A DNA stretch of 64,000 bases, taken from NCBI GenBank assembly GCA_016748015.1, contig JAAOMT010000741.1:289621-353620 (forward strand). Direction: 5' to 3'. Both the position numbers and the translations under genes were made by a program. The notes below the pieces were generated by a model. The model was not told the origin of the DNA. It saw nothing but the letters and a program-made list of their open reading frames with translations, and searched no databases. Positions 1 to 11,834 of the stretch are shown in pieces. Origin of the DNA: Geosiphon pyriformis (taxonomy: Eukaryota > Glomeromycota > Glomeromycetes > Archaeosporales > Geosiphonaceae). How positions within the stretch are numbered: position 1 is the first letter of the stretch; every line of letters starts with the position of its first letter.

Positions 1-15
1 GAATAATGCATTTAT

Positions 16-1240
16 TTATATTTGATTTTTACTGATCAATTGAATTGGTATTACTATAACAGGCAGCCAATCAGGTCGTTTATAATATTTTTTGAGTCAT
101 GTACTGTGAACAGGACAATTATTAAAAATTGTTCTGGATTGATCTTGAAGAATATAAGAACCATTGTTCAAAACTTTGTTCACTATAAAGGGTCCTTTCC
201 ACCAGCTAGAAAACTTATCACCATAAACATTGTCTCTGTCAGAATGGTATTCTAGTACCAAGTTACTAACACTTAAAGAAAGTGTTTTATAAGTTTTCTT
301 TTTCTTAAGCTTTTCTTGGAACTGTTTTATCTTTTCAAAAGCAATTATTCGTGTTTCTACCAAGGAGTCAAGAATGGTACCAAGTTTTCTTTGCAGAATG
401 TCTTTATAATTCCCTATTGTGATTTCTTCAAAAGATATTGTCTTAATATCAGTTTCTATTGGTAGTGTTGCCATGTATTCATAGAGCAGATAAAAAGGTT
501 CATAACTTGTTATGTCATAATTCACAGTTCTATAAGCAAACAAAGCTGAAGGCAGTACTTTGTCTCATAAATTTGTTTTTTTACTGGTTTTGGCTAGGGT
601 TTTACATAGTGTTCTATTAAAATGTTCTATTAGGCCATTTGTTTGGGGGTGATAAGGAGAGAAAAGTTTATGATGTATTCACATTTTTTTACAAAGTTCT
701 TTAACCAGTGTACTGAAAAAAGCTCTTCTTCTATCAGATAAAAGTTTTTTGGAGCAGCCATGATGGCAGATGATATTTTCATAAATGAAATTGGCTATTG
801 AGACTGCTGTTTGGTCAGGAGTGACTCTTGCTTCTACTTACTTTATAAGATAGTCAGTAGCTGTAATAACGTATCTGTTGCCATCAGGAGTTATTGTTAA
901 AGATCCAACAACATCTATACCAATTCTGTCAAATAGTTGACCAACAGAGATTGGATGGATATTTTCTTTGTGATTGGGTTCTTCTTTGGCAGATGTTACA
1001 GTTTTGATGTATTCAGCAATGTCTTTTTCCAAAGTAGGCCAATAATAGTGAGCTAAAGTTTTCTGAATTGTCTTTGTTTTTTTAAAGTGTCCAACTAATA
1101 GATCAGTGTACATGTTGTATATTACAATTTCTCTTTCTTCAAATCTGATGATTCTTTGGAGACAGTCAGGATCTTTTCTGTTTTTTTTATATAGTTGATT
1201 CTGGCAAATCAAATAGAAATTTGATTGTTTGCACAAATGT
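16..1240 (-). pseudogene. Integrase domain, element A
   Basis: The integrase would insert the cDNA into the genome. The catalytic core is largely visible: the first Asp in DRIGIDVVG (near 930), the second in LLSDRR (near 745), and the Glu in YHPQTNGLIEHFNR (near 620), so the D,D(35)E triad is still present. The N-terminal zinc-binding HHCC region is damaged by a pair of small indels around 1000: the Cys pair is readable only in a neighbouring frame (CNICQRR). The C-terminal part (543-99) contains the chromatin-proximal region and ends in VHST, a stop at 97-99 where the family has Arg (CGA to TGA), then LKKYYKRPDW and a final TAA at 16-18. Frameshifts separate the 838-1236 and 97-543 segments from the core between them. 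No chromodomain is seen. Confidence 0.85.
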
Positions 1241-1439
1241 TCTCTTTGCTGTCAAATGTATTCTGGTAGATATTGTTTTTTACCCAAAAATTCCATTAAG
1301 GCAGAGTAGTTGTCCAAATCCATTATCATGTTTGTTTGTAAAGAAGTTACTAATAATTAAGTTGGTTTGGTTTAAGAGGTTGTACTGTCACTGGGTGGTA
1401 AGTTTAGAGAAAGCATCGGTGTTTTAATGATTTGCTTCT

Positions 1440-2080
1440 TTGCGGTGTTGAATATTATAGTCAAATTCATCCAAGTAAAGTATCCAGTGAGTTATTCATT
1501 TGTGTTCCAGCTTCTTTTTATTGCACAGCCAAACCAAGACTTAATGATTTGTTACCACTAAGAATTTTGCACCAAGAAGATATTAATTCCAATAACTAGT
1601 AGCCCAAACTACTGCTAAACATTCTTGTTCAGTAACTGAATAGTTTTTTTCTACTGGTGTAAGGAATCTACTGGCATATGCTATAGCATGTTCTCTGCTA
1701 TTTTCATCTTTTTGTGAAAAGACAGCACTAAGTCCATAGCCAGATGTATCAGTGTGAAGGATGAAAGGTTGATTCAGATCTGGTTGCTTAAGAATTGGTT
1801 CAGTAACAAGTTTTTCCTTTAGAATTTCAAAAGCTTTTTATTAATAAGTGCCCCAGTAATAATTAACATTTTTCCTGAGTAGCTGATTGAAAGAAAAAGC
1901 AATTTTAGAGAAATCTTTAATAAATTTGCGATAATAAAAGGCCAAACTAAGGAAAAAGTGTAGTTTAGGAACATTTATTGGTTGTTTAATGTTCTGAACT
2001 TTTTCAACTTTAGCTTGGATCAAGGAAGATTCCATCTTTTGTAATAAGATAACCAAGAAACTGGGTGGATTGGCATCCAA
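1440..2080 (-). pseudogene. RNase H domain, element A
   Basis: RNase H removes the RNA strand during reverse transcription. Reading leftwards, the end of the RT connection domain (LAFYYRKFIKDFSKIA, near 1930) is followed by FILHTDTSGYGLSAVF (near 1750), which holds the first catalytic Asp, then HAIAYASRFLTPVEKNYSVTEQE with the catalytic Glu (near 1655), and VVTNH, where the usual Asp of TDH is Asn. Two stops in a row occur near 1838, and further stops replace Trp and Gln codons. The domain continues from RT in another frame. It is inactive as read. Confidence 0.85.
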
Positions 2081-2162
2081 AGAAAGATTTGACTAGGTTG
2101 ATCTTAAGGCCAGCATTTCTAAGCAGGTCAAAAACCTTCTGTAAATGTTCAAGGTGTTCATC

Positions 2163-2941
2163 TCAGGTTTTTGAATATACCATTATGTTATCCAAGTAAA
2201 CCAAAACAAAGTTTTCTTTTACTGATTCAAACACTCTATTCATTAGACATTGAAAAGTGGGAGGAGCATTAATGAGACCAAAAGGCATAACTGTGAATTC
2301 ATAGATACCATACTTGTTGATGAAAGCAGTTTTTTTTCTGCTTTCTGGATCCATCTTTACTTGCCAGAATCTAGTAGTTAAGTCAATGATTGAGAAGAAA
2401 GCAGTATCATTAAATTTATCTAGCATTGCATCAATTTTTGGGAGTAAGTATATGTCTCTTATAGTGATGGTATTTAATTGGTGGTAGTCAACACAGAAAC
2501 ATAGGGTTCTACCTTTCTTGGATACCACTACAACTGGAAAAGCCTATTCACTCTTGGTTTTTTGTATGAATCCAAAATCTTTCATTCGGTTTATCTCTTT
2601 CTTAATAAACTCATTATTGTGTCAATTGGATTGATAAGGCTTCAAATAGATGGGGTGAGTTTTTTTGTGGTAATAGTGTGTTGTATTACATGGGTTCATC
2701 CAGAGGTATTATCTTCTTTTGAGATAACTGGGCTATTTCTAGCCAACAGATTTTCAATGTCCACTTTTCTTTCTTCAAGGAAAGATTCTCTTTGTTCTAT
2801 AACTAATGATTGGATTTCAAGTGGTTTATTCTCAAAAGACTTTTGTACTTCTTTAAGTTCTTCTCGAGGTATTAAGCTAATTGGTTCCCAATCTTTGTAA
2901 TAGATTAGGCAGAATTTGCATTCATCACTTAGTAAATACAA
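2163..2941 (-). pseudogene. Reverse transcriptase domain, element A
   Basis: RNA-dependent DNA polymerase core of pol. The segment 2941-2696 is the pre-RT linker ending in RNSPVISKEDNTSG. After a frameshift, 2528-2163 gives the fingers and palm: KKGRTLCFCVDYHQLN, PKIDAMLDKF, FFSIIDLTTRFWQV, KTAFINKYGIYEF, VMPFGLINAPPTFQ and VLVYLDNIMVYSK. The catalytic box reads YLDN instead of YLDD; the last Asp has become Asn, a G-to-A change that should abolish polymerisation. The loss of Asp at the same position recurs in element 2. Confidence 0.9.
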
Positions 2942-2980
2942 AAGTTTATTATACCAGCACTGTGCACAAGGACTATATCA

Positions 2981-3447
2981 CTAATAACTGTATTTGGCTT
3001 TTTTGCCAGGTTTTCTGTCAAAGGTTCTTCTAAGGATATTATAGTAGGGCCAGCAGATCAGCTTGCCATTCACCATAATTTCTTTTTTGTCAGCTTTAAT
3101 ATTGTCCAGTGGCTTGTCATTACTGGTAAAAATAGTATAGACAAGTTCAGCAGTTTCTTTTTGTTCTTTTTGATTTTTATCATCATTACTCTCATCATTA
3201 TCTGATTCATCTGATTGTTTTTCTTCTTGGTTCTGTTGGGTTACTGGAGAAGTTATCCAATGACAGCACTTAATCACAATAGATTTTTTACTACATCTGA
3301 TAGTTAGTTCACAGAGTTCATAATCAAGCAAGACTTTTGCTTTCTTAAGCCATTCATTGCCAACTATTATGATGTATTCTTTTGCTTTAGATACTTCTAT
3401 GTCAGTTTCAATGCTGATGCCATTAATTCAGACAGAAACAGCTTTGG
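2981..3447 (-). pseudogene. Protease-RT linker, element A
   Basis: This stretch between protease and RT (main open segment 3331-2981, 116 codons) starts with the end of the protease-associated fold (LDYELCELTIRCSKK) and continues as an acidic, low-complexity spacer rich in Glu, Asp, Ser and Asn, then ends in a basic tail (RKPGKKAKY). It has no recognisable dUTPase motif and no CxxC zinc ribbons, which separates element A from elements 1-3. No function can be assigned beyond a polyprotein spacer. Confidence 0.6.
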
Positions 3448-3984
3448 CTATGCCCAGATTTTTTTTTTGTCACCATATATATTGGTTATTAGTTTTGTAG
3501 ACAGTTTATCAATTTCTCTGCCAATTGCTTCTAAAAAGTGTTTGGCAATAACACCAACAGATAATCTACTGTTCAGAATCAAATCAATAAAGTAGCCAGC
3601 CACTTGGGCTTTGCAAATCAGAAGAGTGATATTGCTGTTGTCAGCAAGTCCAGCTTGATGAAGATGCTTGTTGATTTTTGGTGTCTTCTTCTTTGGTATT
3701 AATGATTTGTGAAGATCTTTTCTGAATTGGGAATGAGTCATTAACTAGCCAAAGGTAATGTGAACAGAAGTTTTCATGAGATTTTTGACAACAGAATATG
3801 GTTCAGATTTTTGTAGAATTTCTGGAGATTCCAACTTTGGAGGATTTTTAAAAACTTTAGCTTTTGGTAGCTCATTGTTATCAGCAGTTAATGTGGAGAC
3901 TTTTTTTGGATCTATAATGAAATTAATCTTGGCTTTCTTCTTCTTTCTTGTTGGTTCAGAAGTGTTGATTGCTAATTCATCCAT
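3448..3984 (-). pseudogene. Retroviral-type aspartic protease, element A
   Basis: The polyprotein-processing protease. The segment 3984-3745 is a lysine-rich lead-in. The segment 3741-3448 contains the fold around the active site, AGYFIDLILNSRLSVGVIAKHFLEAIGREID. The catalytic triplet, normally Asp-Ser-Gly after LIL, reads Asn-Ser-Arg (near 3570). Both changes are G-to-A transitions (GAT to AAT, GGA to AGA). The copy cannot be active as an aspartic protease. The region following it needs another frame. Confidence 0.8.
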
Positions 3985-4066
3985 GTCATGGTCATCATTA
4001 GTTAGATTAAAAGCATAAAAGAAATTTTTTCTGGTTGGCTTGCACTCTCACTCTTTGGAAATGCAC

Positions 4067-5621
4067 CTACCAGTTTAAAGGCTGATAAACAGTGGCTTCC
4101 ACTAGGAGATCTTCTCCAAAGAAATTGATGTTGGCATAATTGAATCTTTGATTGAGAACATTATTATTGTTGGGTCTGTTATTTTGGGTGTTATTATTTC
4201 TAGGAGCTGGAGAGGGCAATGAAGGATTGTTACAGTCTCTTGAGAAATGTCCAGTTAGTTCACAGTGATAGCACACAGATGGGCCACAATTTTGCTGTCT
4301 TTGATATGGTGGTTGTTAAGGCTGATTGAAATGAAGTTCAAATCTGGGTCTTTGGGGTTGTTGATTTTTTCTAATTGCTTGGGCCAAAGGTTCCAGTAGC
4401 CAGACAAAATTTGCTATAAGCCTATCTATTAACTGTTCATTTGAATCTTGAGTTTGGGCAGCAAAAAAGATAGCAGCCATTTGTGGAACAGAAGCCATAA
4501 TAGAAGCAGGAGCAAAAACAGAAAGAGTAGATTCCAGATGCATCCTTTGGTTATCCTCTATTCTTTGGGCAAGTTCAATAGCCATATTCATTGTGGGATT
4601 ATCTTTCAAGACCAAGAGAGGCCAAAGAGCATATAATAGATTAGTTCTCAGTTTTTTTGTGAAGAAATGTATTTTTTGCTCTTTTGTTCAATTTTTTCCA
4701 AAGTCTATCCATTTAATAAGTTTTTTTTATTGCTTTGGCATATTTTGTCACAACCTTACCAGGATTTTAAGTTCTTCTTTCTAATTTCATATGCCATTTT
4801 AAGATTAAGATGAAAGTTCTAAATTTAATTTCAAACCAGATTGTGAAAGAAATGTTTTTTTCTCCAGCATTGGCTGGTGTCCATTTAATGATTCTTTGCT
4901 GAGCATTGGCATTGGTTTTTTGTGAGAACCAAGTAGCAGAAGAGCCTTGGAAGTAGTCACCAACGATTTGAAACTTGTATTCATTATCATATTGGTTTGC
5001 TGTGGCAGTTCTCTCAAAATTGTCCAGCCATTCAATTAGATCTTGGACATCATTTCTGAATAATGGTAATAAAATGTTGTTTTTTCGCTCTAAAGCAGTC
5101 TGTATAGCTTGAAAGATAATCAGAATGTTTTGTTGCAGAGAGTCTTGAGCCATTGGTTCAGGTGTAACTGTTTGTGTGAAGTGTTCTGATTTACTTAAAA
5201 AGAGATTAAAAACGGAAGCAGTTTGATAGCTTTCTTCTTTTGTTTCAAGAGGAGTTTTAGTTGATTGATGAACAGCAATCCAAATGTGGATTTGATGATT
5301 CAGATATTCGAAATCAGGGGGCTGTTGTTCAAAGATTGTAGAATATAAGAGCTGATTAATACTGTTGTTTTTTTCTTTAAAATTGTCTTCAAAATAAGCT
5401 TGGTCAAAGTAATAAGTTGTATAAGCTGTGTAGGTTTTAGCTAAATGTTTGTTTAGGAACCAGTTCCAAAAATCTTGGAATTGTCTGCTGGATTGTTCTT
5501 CAATGGGGAAGCAAATCAAGCAGGAGGACAAAGAATTGAGTTCAATAAAGTCTAGATCATTTTTGTTGTGTGCTTTAAAGTGTTCTTCTGATTGTTGTGA
5601 CAGATATAAATAATCACTCAT
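4067..5621 (-). pseudogene. Gag, element A, with intact CCHC knuckle
   Basis: Gag forms the virus-like particle and packages RNA. The chosen start is the ATG at 5621-5619, 35 bp after the primer-binding site. The N-terminal 284 codons are open (5621-4767) and include a retrotransposon-gag core (EWLDNFERTATANQYDNEYK, then GDYFQGSSATWF near residues 195-235). A frameshift near 4770-4640 separates this from a second piece (4615-4316, AIELAQRIEDNQR, poly-basic QQPQRPRF) and from the nucleocapsid knuckle CYHCELTGHFSRDC (4273-4232), in which all four zinc ligands are preserved. An Asn-rich tail follows. Confidence 0.85.
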
Positions 5622-5655
5622 ACAATAGAAAACAAAGTAGATTTTGACAACCTCA

Positions 5656-5667
5656 CAGGGAGCACCA
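5656..5667 (-). promoter_or_regulatory. Primer-binding site, element A
   Basis: Six bases inside the LTR boundary the minus strand reads TGGTGCTCCCTG. It starts with the TGG expected to pair with the CCA end of a tRNA primer. It resembles but differs from the TGGTGCTCTCCC of element 1. Confidence 0.7.
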
Positions 5668-6182
5668 CTTTTATGTTATGAGTTGGAGTAACAAGCTAAT
5701 GGATAGCAAAGGAGAACAGGATTGTAGAGTGATGAAAATAATCAAAGGGAATTCAACTTCAAAGAGTAAATTGAATAAGTATAGATTCAATATGTGAGAT
5801 CAGTCTTATAAAATATCTCAGTCACTATTCTTTTCAAAAGGTAACTGGGGAATTTGAAGATAGAGAAATAGTTCATATTGTCAACAAATGATTACACTTG
5901 GTATAATTCTATGTCTCATGTTGGTGCTTTTAGAATTCAATATCAAGTATTAAATGTGCTCTTTAGTTATGTTTTATTCAATAATCTTCAAATGCTACAT
6001 TTATACATTTCAGAAAAAGGATAAAAATTAACCAACAAGTAATCTTTTATCCCAAGATGTTCAGATACTTGAAGGTAGGGAAAGAAAAATTAATGATAAG
6101 AGAATGATTGAGATAAAAGTTGTTATTTTATTTATTCTTAATTATTTTTGAACATGCTTTTCTACAGTTATGAGATTCATTA

Positions 6183-6190
6183 CTTATATA
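6183..6190 (-). promoter_or_regulatory. LTR promoter TATA box, element A
   Basis: TATATAAG on the minus strand, immediately downstream (in element orientation) of the U3 minisatellite and about 50 bp upstream of the AATAAA signals, as expected for a compact LTR promoter. Confidence 0.6.
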
Positions 6191-6203
6191 GTTGTCAAAA
6201 GTG

Positions 6204-6335
6204 GTCAATAATCAGATCAACGACTAGGTTAATAATCAGATTAATGGTTAAGTCAATAATCAGGTCATTGATCAGGTCAATGATCAGATTAATAATCAGA
6301 TCAATAGTCAGATCATTGATCAGATTAATAATCAC
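6204..6335. repeat. 12-bp minisatellite, 11 units, in U3 of LTR A
   Basis: Eleven head-to-tail 12-bp units of the form GTCAATAATCAG, with variants such as ATTAATAATCAG and GTCATTGATCAG. Units differ mainly by transitions plus a few A/T swaps, and there are no length changes. Because 12 is a multiple of 3 it stays open in all frames and produces a spurious 64-codon Ile/Arg/Ser repeat ORF (6148-6342). Confidence 0.95.
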
Positions 6336-6479
6336 TATCTAAAAATAGAATGGCTAATTTATATAACATCAATGATTAATACATGTAATAATTAATAAGA
6401 AGTATAAGTTTTAATCATAACAATATATCTATATTAACATGTATGTTATTACTCAAACCAGAAAAAAAAAACATGGTTT

Positions 6480-8344
6480 ATGTTTTCTAAAGCTAATTGC
6501 AAAAGACTTAATAATACTAAACAACCAAATTATCTTATCAGAAAGCATAGATATCATATTATAAGACAATCCTAATATCAAACTACTATTTATAACCAAT
6601 TCAGTCTTCTTCATATTCACTCTATAACTGGATTTTACTACTATCTTTTAATATAGTACAATTTTACCAAATGCCTTACATAATTAATAATAGTAAAGAT
6701 AGTCTCTTTTTTTTTATCAAAAATTTCAACAGCCTCCAAATACCAATCTTTTAACATAAATTCCTTACAAACCACTGTATACAAACTCATATTCAAAAAA
6801 CATCAAGAAAGTATATGCAAAACAGTAAAAAAAAACAGATTACAAGCACCTGTTAAAGCAATTTATTGTGTAAAAATCTCAACCAAAATCTCATTCTAAC
6901 TACTATCAACAACTGTTTATGTACAGTTTTTATCAAGTATGTATACAGATTTGCAAACTTCTTACTAGTAAATTCAAAAAACATGTGCAAATCAAAATAT
7001 CACACTTTTACAGTAGTCACTTAATTTACTTCTTTGATTAGTGCATTTGAAATTACATTATGACCAAAACCAGCTTTTCAATAAATACAACAAATGAAAC
7101 CATATAAATCTTAAACAAAATAACAGACATTGTCAGATATCACTGTGTTTTTAGCTATCAAGAAATGTTTTTGCATCCTTAACAACAAAGAAAAAAGAAA
7201 ATAAATAGTTTTATTAACCATTATATTAGCTTTTACATTGCTATAAATCTCTGAATGATCTTTAATCTTTACTTTATCTATAGTAAGATCTTTATTTTTA
7301 ATCAGATTAACAATATGTCTTCTTTTTATTTAGTATGAATTACAAAAGTCTGGTGCAGCAAATATTAACTTAGAAATACATACATCAATAACAGCTTGGC
7401 TGTCAAGATACAAAATAACTGTATAGGAAGATAGAATACACTCCAAAAATAAAGCAACAGCCTATAACTCAGCCATAGTAAAAGACAAAAGCCTGTATAT
7501 ACTAATACCAATACTCATATTTACAGTTAGAAAATACACAGCCATCTCATTAACAACATTAATAAAACCAGTATCTTTTAAAGAACCATCTGTATAAACA
7601 TTAATCAAATCAGACCAAATTTCATACAAACTACATTATATGTCAGACAACTTTTTAAATTCTAAAATGTTCAAGTCTAACAATGAGTTAGTTTTAACTA
7701 TATCAATTAACAAAAAACTCTTATTACACAAAAACTTTAATATAAGCTTAAACTAATAAGACACAAAACCCTTAAGATCTAATTTTTTCCAATAACAAAA
7801 AGTTTTTTAATTTATTATAGCACCCTTTTTATTAACAAGTCTATTACCAAAAACAACTCTAAACTGCTTTAAAGAACAAACAAAACCAAAGTACAAGAAT
7901 TTTTCCAAAATTATTAATATCAAAAACTTATTAGGACTATGAAAAACATTAAGCAGATTGTTTATCAGAAATAATTCATTGTCCAAGAAGATTCTTATTA
8001 TTCTAGCCAAATAATTGTTCACCAAACTAATATACAACTTGACAGGAAACTACAAAAATTTAAAAAAGCCCAACCCAAAACTTATAGATCCAAAAATCTG
8101 TAATTAAATAAATAACCAAGGATGTTTAAAGCATTAAAAAAAGTGATCAAAGCAGTCAATTTTTTTTCAAATTGCACTTGCTCAAATGACTTTAAATTGT
8201 ACAAAGAAAAATAATATAAAGCCTTATTAGGGAAATCATGTAGTAAACTGATCTTAAATTTGAGGTCTTTCTTAATTATAACATTTTATTTACAATACAT
8301 ATTTAATAAAATAAAACTGAATTGGGTTTTATAATTAATTATGA
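6480..8344 (-). pseudogene. LINE-3 ORF2 C-terminal half: RT end, RNase H, tail
   Basis: The segment begins with the last RT-palm sequence (NYKTQFSF, DFPNKALYYFSLYNLKSFEQ near 8200), passes through a thumb-like region (8037-7807 is open: NYLARIIRIFLDNELF), and reaches RNase H, of which MAEL, VILYLDSQAVIDVC (7440-7370) and nearby pieces are clear; LDSQ holds a catalytic Asp. The C-terminal region seen in the other LINEs is recognisable as YTVVCKEFMLKDWYLEAVEIFDKK pieces (about 6780-6690). Frameshifts and stops are too many for any protein to be made. Assignment is by comparison with LINE-1 and LINE-2. Confidence 0.7.
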
Positions 8345-9187
8345 TATTATAAATGATTATTTGGAGTGTTGGTACAAATAACAAACCCATAATTTGGTGT
8401 TTAATAGCTTGTTAATAGTGATAATATATAAAAATTTTAGTGATTTGAAGGTTTTGGTTGAGTTTTTTGTATAATAAACAAAAATTCAATGGTTGCTTTA
8501 GTATCTTCTGGAAGTGTATTCTGTGAATTTTTTTCTTAACTTGATGGCTAGTTCCTCTTGGTAAGCTATTCTCAAATTCTGAGCTTCTATTCTTATTTCT
8601 GGGTCTTTTACCAGTTTTTTTTAATGTCAATAACTCCATGCATTAATTTTTTAATCAGTTAGTAAGCAACAACAAAAGAAATTAAAAGAAAATTAAAAGA
8701 AAATAAAAGGAAATAAAAAATTAGTATTCTATTAATAGCCATGATCAAGAGCTATTGGTCCAGTGTGATTAAGTATTAAATTTTATCAACATAGAGTGTT
8801 GATAGAATGGAAAGTGATTAATATTTTTAATTAAGTAATAATAATATGGATTTAATAATAATAAATAATTTTATTAATATAAGAATAATTTTATTTCAAG
8901 TTATAAAAAACTATCTTTTGAAAAAAAGAGTATTGTTTTAAATTAACATAAACTTTCTTAAATTCTCCAAGAATTGCTTTTTTTGCTTTTAATACTTTCA
9001 TTATATATATAATTTATGTTATACAAAATTTCTTGGATTTTTTTAATTTTTCTAGCCAGAAATTCTAAAATTCCTAGAATTTTGTAATTTCTTAAGAAGA
9101 ATCCTAAAATTTTTCTTTTACTACACCTATTTTTAATTGGTTACTTTATATTTTTGTTAAGAATTCCTAAATTTTTATGAGTAAGAT
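8345..9187 (-). repeat. LTR-2 copy d (terminal LTR of the array)
   Basis: Matches the other LTR-2 copies from the U5 end (minus strand ...AATCATTTATAATA) through the R region (the CCAATAGCTC block near 8755) to U3 with GGAATTCTG-like repeats. The outer U3 end is degraded, so the 9187 border is approximate. Confidence 0.75.
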
Positions 9188-11054
9188 TATTTTCTCTTTT
9201 AATATTGAGCTTTATCAAAATCTCTTAAATTTTTTAACTGTATATTAATATGTAAATAATGTTCTAATCTGATAGCAGTTTTCTCTAGATATCTAAGTTT
9301 AAACCCTATATTGGTATTATATACATATTTTAACATAACACTTTTATTATTATTACTAAACTATTTAAGTTCTTGTTCCTATAAAAGATCTAAAATGCAA
9401 TATATTGTTCAAAGTTTTTATTGGAATTTAAATTGTTATTATTGTTATTATCATTGTGGACAGAATTAGAACTGTTGTTGTTATTATTATTAAAGTTTAA
9501 ATTAGAATTAAATTTCAATTTCAATTTTGAAGCATAGTTGCTAATTGGCTCTTTTTTTTTGGAAATTGAATCAATTAGACATGATAACAGATTGTGAATA
9601 AAATCATAATTATTACAATATTTAAAGTTACTGGAAATTAGACAATATTTACAGAGTCTAGCACTTAATTAAACTAAATGCTGCTCTTGTTTTTCTCAAG
9701 TAGGTGTTAGATTTTGGGAGTAAAATGGTTTTTTTTTGGTTTTAATAAGTATAAAACATGTTAATCATTATTTGGTTTTTCTGTGAAGATGTTTGTTTAC
9801 AGTTTGTTTGTTTTTTTTCTTTTTTTTTTGTTATTTCAAGAAAGTATTAATGGCAGTTATTGTGTTTGTTTTCAGTTCATGAAACTTAATAGATTTCTCA
9901 AATAGGTTTTTTTTTCTTATTTAAACTTAATTAGTAATAATTAGGTAATGTCAATGTCTTTAACTTTAAAAGGGATGTTGTTGATTTTGCCAATAGGAGT
10001 TTTTATTATTTCATCAGCTGTGATAATTCTGGCACTAGCAATACAATCAACTTAGTAACCTAGTTGGTTTATGAGTTGTCATGTAATGATGCTGCCTGCT
10101 AACTTATTATTAAGGATTAGCTTAATAGATTGGCCATAGTTTTTGGTATTTATATACATTGTGATAATTGGTTTGGTGTTGAGAATGGCTCTACTAAATA
10201 AAAGTGTTATTGCTGATTTTTTTAATTTGAAAAAGAAGATGGCTGTAAGTAATTTATCTTCAGTAATTGTTGCTGATAAAATATTGTTGGTAAGTAGTAT
10301 AAGGTTGAATTCTAAATTGTTGGATGGTTTGTTTTTTGGGATAACTAAGAGACTTAAATAGTTTTAAAAATTTGGGTTTTAGGTGTACTCACTTTTTAAA
10401 CTCTGCTGGCATGATTCAGATGACTGGTTTAATAAACTGAAAATTAGTTGGTATCTTACCATTGCTAATTATCAGTCCTGTTGAATGGGTGTAATTTTTG
10501 GTTTTTGATTTCTGGTTGCTATTTAAGCTAAATTTTGAAGTAGTATTTAAATTATTTAAATTTAATAAATTACTTGTGACTGCAGTTGATAAATTACTTG
10601 TGACTGCAATTGATAAATTATTTGTGACTGCAGTTAATAAATTACTGGTGCTGGAATCTGATAAACTAGAAATATGTATATTGGTTATTGTATTATTGAA
10701 ATGTAATAAGGCTGATATTAATATTGTTTTTAATTCAGAGTGTAATTTGGAGTTTGAAATCTGTGATCAGGATTTTAATATTGATTTTCCAATTGTTAGT
10801 TATTAAATCTAGAGTGGCAATCTGCTTTTAAATGATCTTGTTTACTATAATAGTAACAATTACATATTTTTTGTTGTTATAGTTAATTTGTTAATGATAA
10901 ATGTGATTAATTTTGGAAAAATTGGAGTTTTCTTAATTGTCACAATATTGTGGAGACTGATAAATTGCTTGATTGCTAGCTAAATATCTTTTCAATTTTT
11001 GGTTGATGTTGGTACTAGTTCTCTGTTGAATTATATTTTATAAAAAGCACTAAA
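9188..11054 (-). pseudogene. Internal region of array unit 1: gag end, protease, dUTPase start
   Basis: Reading leftwards, after a degenerate primer-binding site comes the gag C-terminus (about 10980-10800) with a broken knuckle in which the second Cys is Tyr (CYYYSKQDHLKADC), then a linker and protease (10370-9960). The protease keeps IKLILNN and IITADEIIKTPIGKINNIPF, but the catalytic Asp is Asn. An Asn-rich stretch (near 9500-9420) leads to a dUTPase motif 1 relic. There is no RT, RNase H or integrase. Stops and substitutions are mostly C-to-T or G-to-A. Confidence 0.7.
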
Positions 11055-11834
11055 TATTACAGATGATTATTTGGAGTGTTGATACAAATAACAAACCTGT
11101 AACTTGGTGCTTAATAACTTGTTGATAATGATAATATCTGAAAATTTTGGTAATCTAAAGGTTTTGGTTGAGTTTTTTGTATAATAAACAAAGATTCAAT
11201 AATTGTTTTAGTACTTTTTCAGAAATGTATTTTGTGAATTTTTTTTTCAGCTTGATGGTTATTTCTTCTGATAAGTTATTCTCAAATTCTGAGTTTCTAC
11301 CTTTATTCCTGGGTCTTTTACCAGTTTTTTTTGATGTCAATAACTTTGTATATTAATTTTTTAATTAGTTAGTAAGCAACAACAAAAGAAAATAAAAGGA
11401 AATAAAAAATTGGTATTTCATTAATAGCCATAATTAAGAGCTATTAGTTTAGTGTGATTAAGTATTAAATTTTATCAACATAAAGTGTTAATAGAGTGGA
11501 AAGTAATTAATATTTTTAATCAAATAATAATAACATAAATCAATAATAATAGATAATTTTATTAATATGAGAATGATTTTATTTCAAGTTATAGAAAATT
11601 ATCTTTTAAAAGAAGAAGTATTGTTCTAAATTAATATAAACTTTATTGAATTCTTTAGGAATTGCTTTTTCTGCTTTTAATACTTTTATTATATATATAT
11701 AATTTATGTTATACAAAATTTCTTGAATTTTTTTAATTTTTCTAGCCAGAATCCTGAAATTTTTTTTATTACATCTATTTTTAATTGGCTACTTTATATT
11801 TTTATTAAGAATTCTTAAATTTCTATGAGTAATA
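11055..11834 (-). repeat. LTR-2 copy c (shared LTR between array units)
   Basis: Plus-strand left border TATTACAG, right border GAGTAATA; 780 bp. It serves both as 3' LTR of the right unit and 5' LTR of the left unit. Just outside its U3 end in element orientation lies a purine tract, AAAAAAGAGA. Confidence 0.8.

Larger units (their letters stand above)
1..6422 (-). mobile_element. Ty3/Gypsy LTR retrotransposon A, 5' LTR to end of pol
   Basis: Read leftwards from 6422, this is one LTR retrotransposon: a 749-bp 5' LTR, primer-binding site, gag with a CCHC knuckle, aspartic protease, reverse transcriptase, RNase H and integrase, in the Ty3/Gypsy order (integrase after RNase H). The pol frame ends with TAA at 16-18, so the 3' LTR must lie left of the window. 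Unlike elements 1-3 it has no dUTPase or zinc-ribbon block between protease and RT. The domains sit in different frames (gag, protease, linker, RT, RNase H and integrase all need shifts), so it carries indels as well as nonsense changes and is probably older than element 1. Confidence 0.9.
5674..6422 (-). repeat. 5' LTR of element A (749 bp)
   Basis: On the plus strand it starts TGTTATGA (5674-5681) and ends TCATAACA (6415-6422): a perfect 8-bp inverted terminal repeat with TG...CA ends. Its inner border lies 6 bp from the primer-binding site. In element orientation U3 holds an 11-unit 12-bp minisatellite, followed by a TATA box and two overlapping AATAAA signals (plus-strand 6127-6136). The partner LTR is outside the window. 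Confidence 0.85.

Noticed and set aside
6204-6335. CRISPR-like array or repeat-protein gene suggested by regular units and the 64-codon Ile/Arg/Ser ORF
   Set aside because: Units are contiguous 12-mers without spacers, inside an LTR U3; the ORF is a by-product of a 12-bp period.
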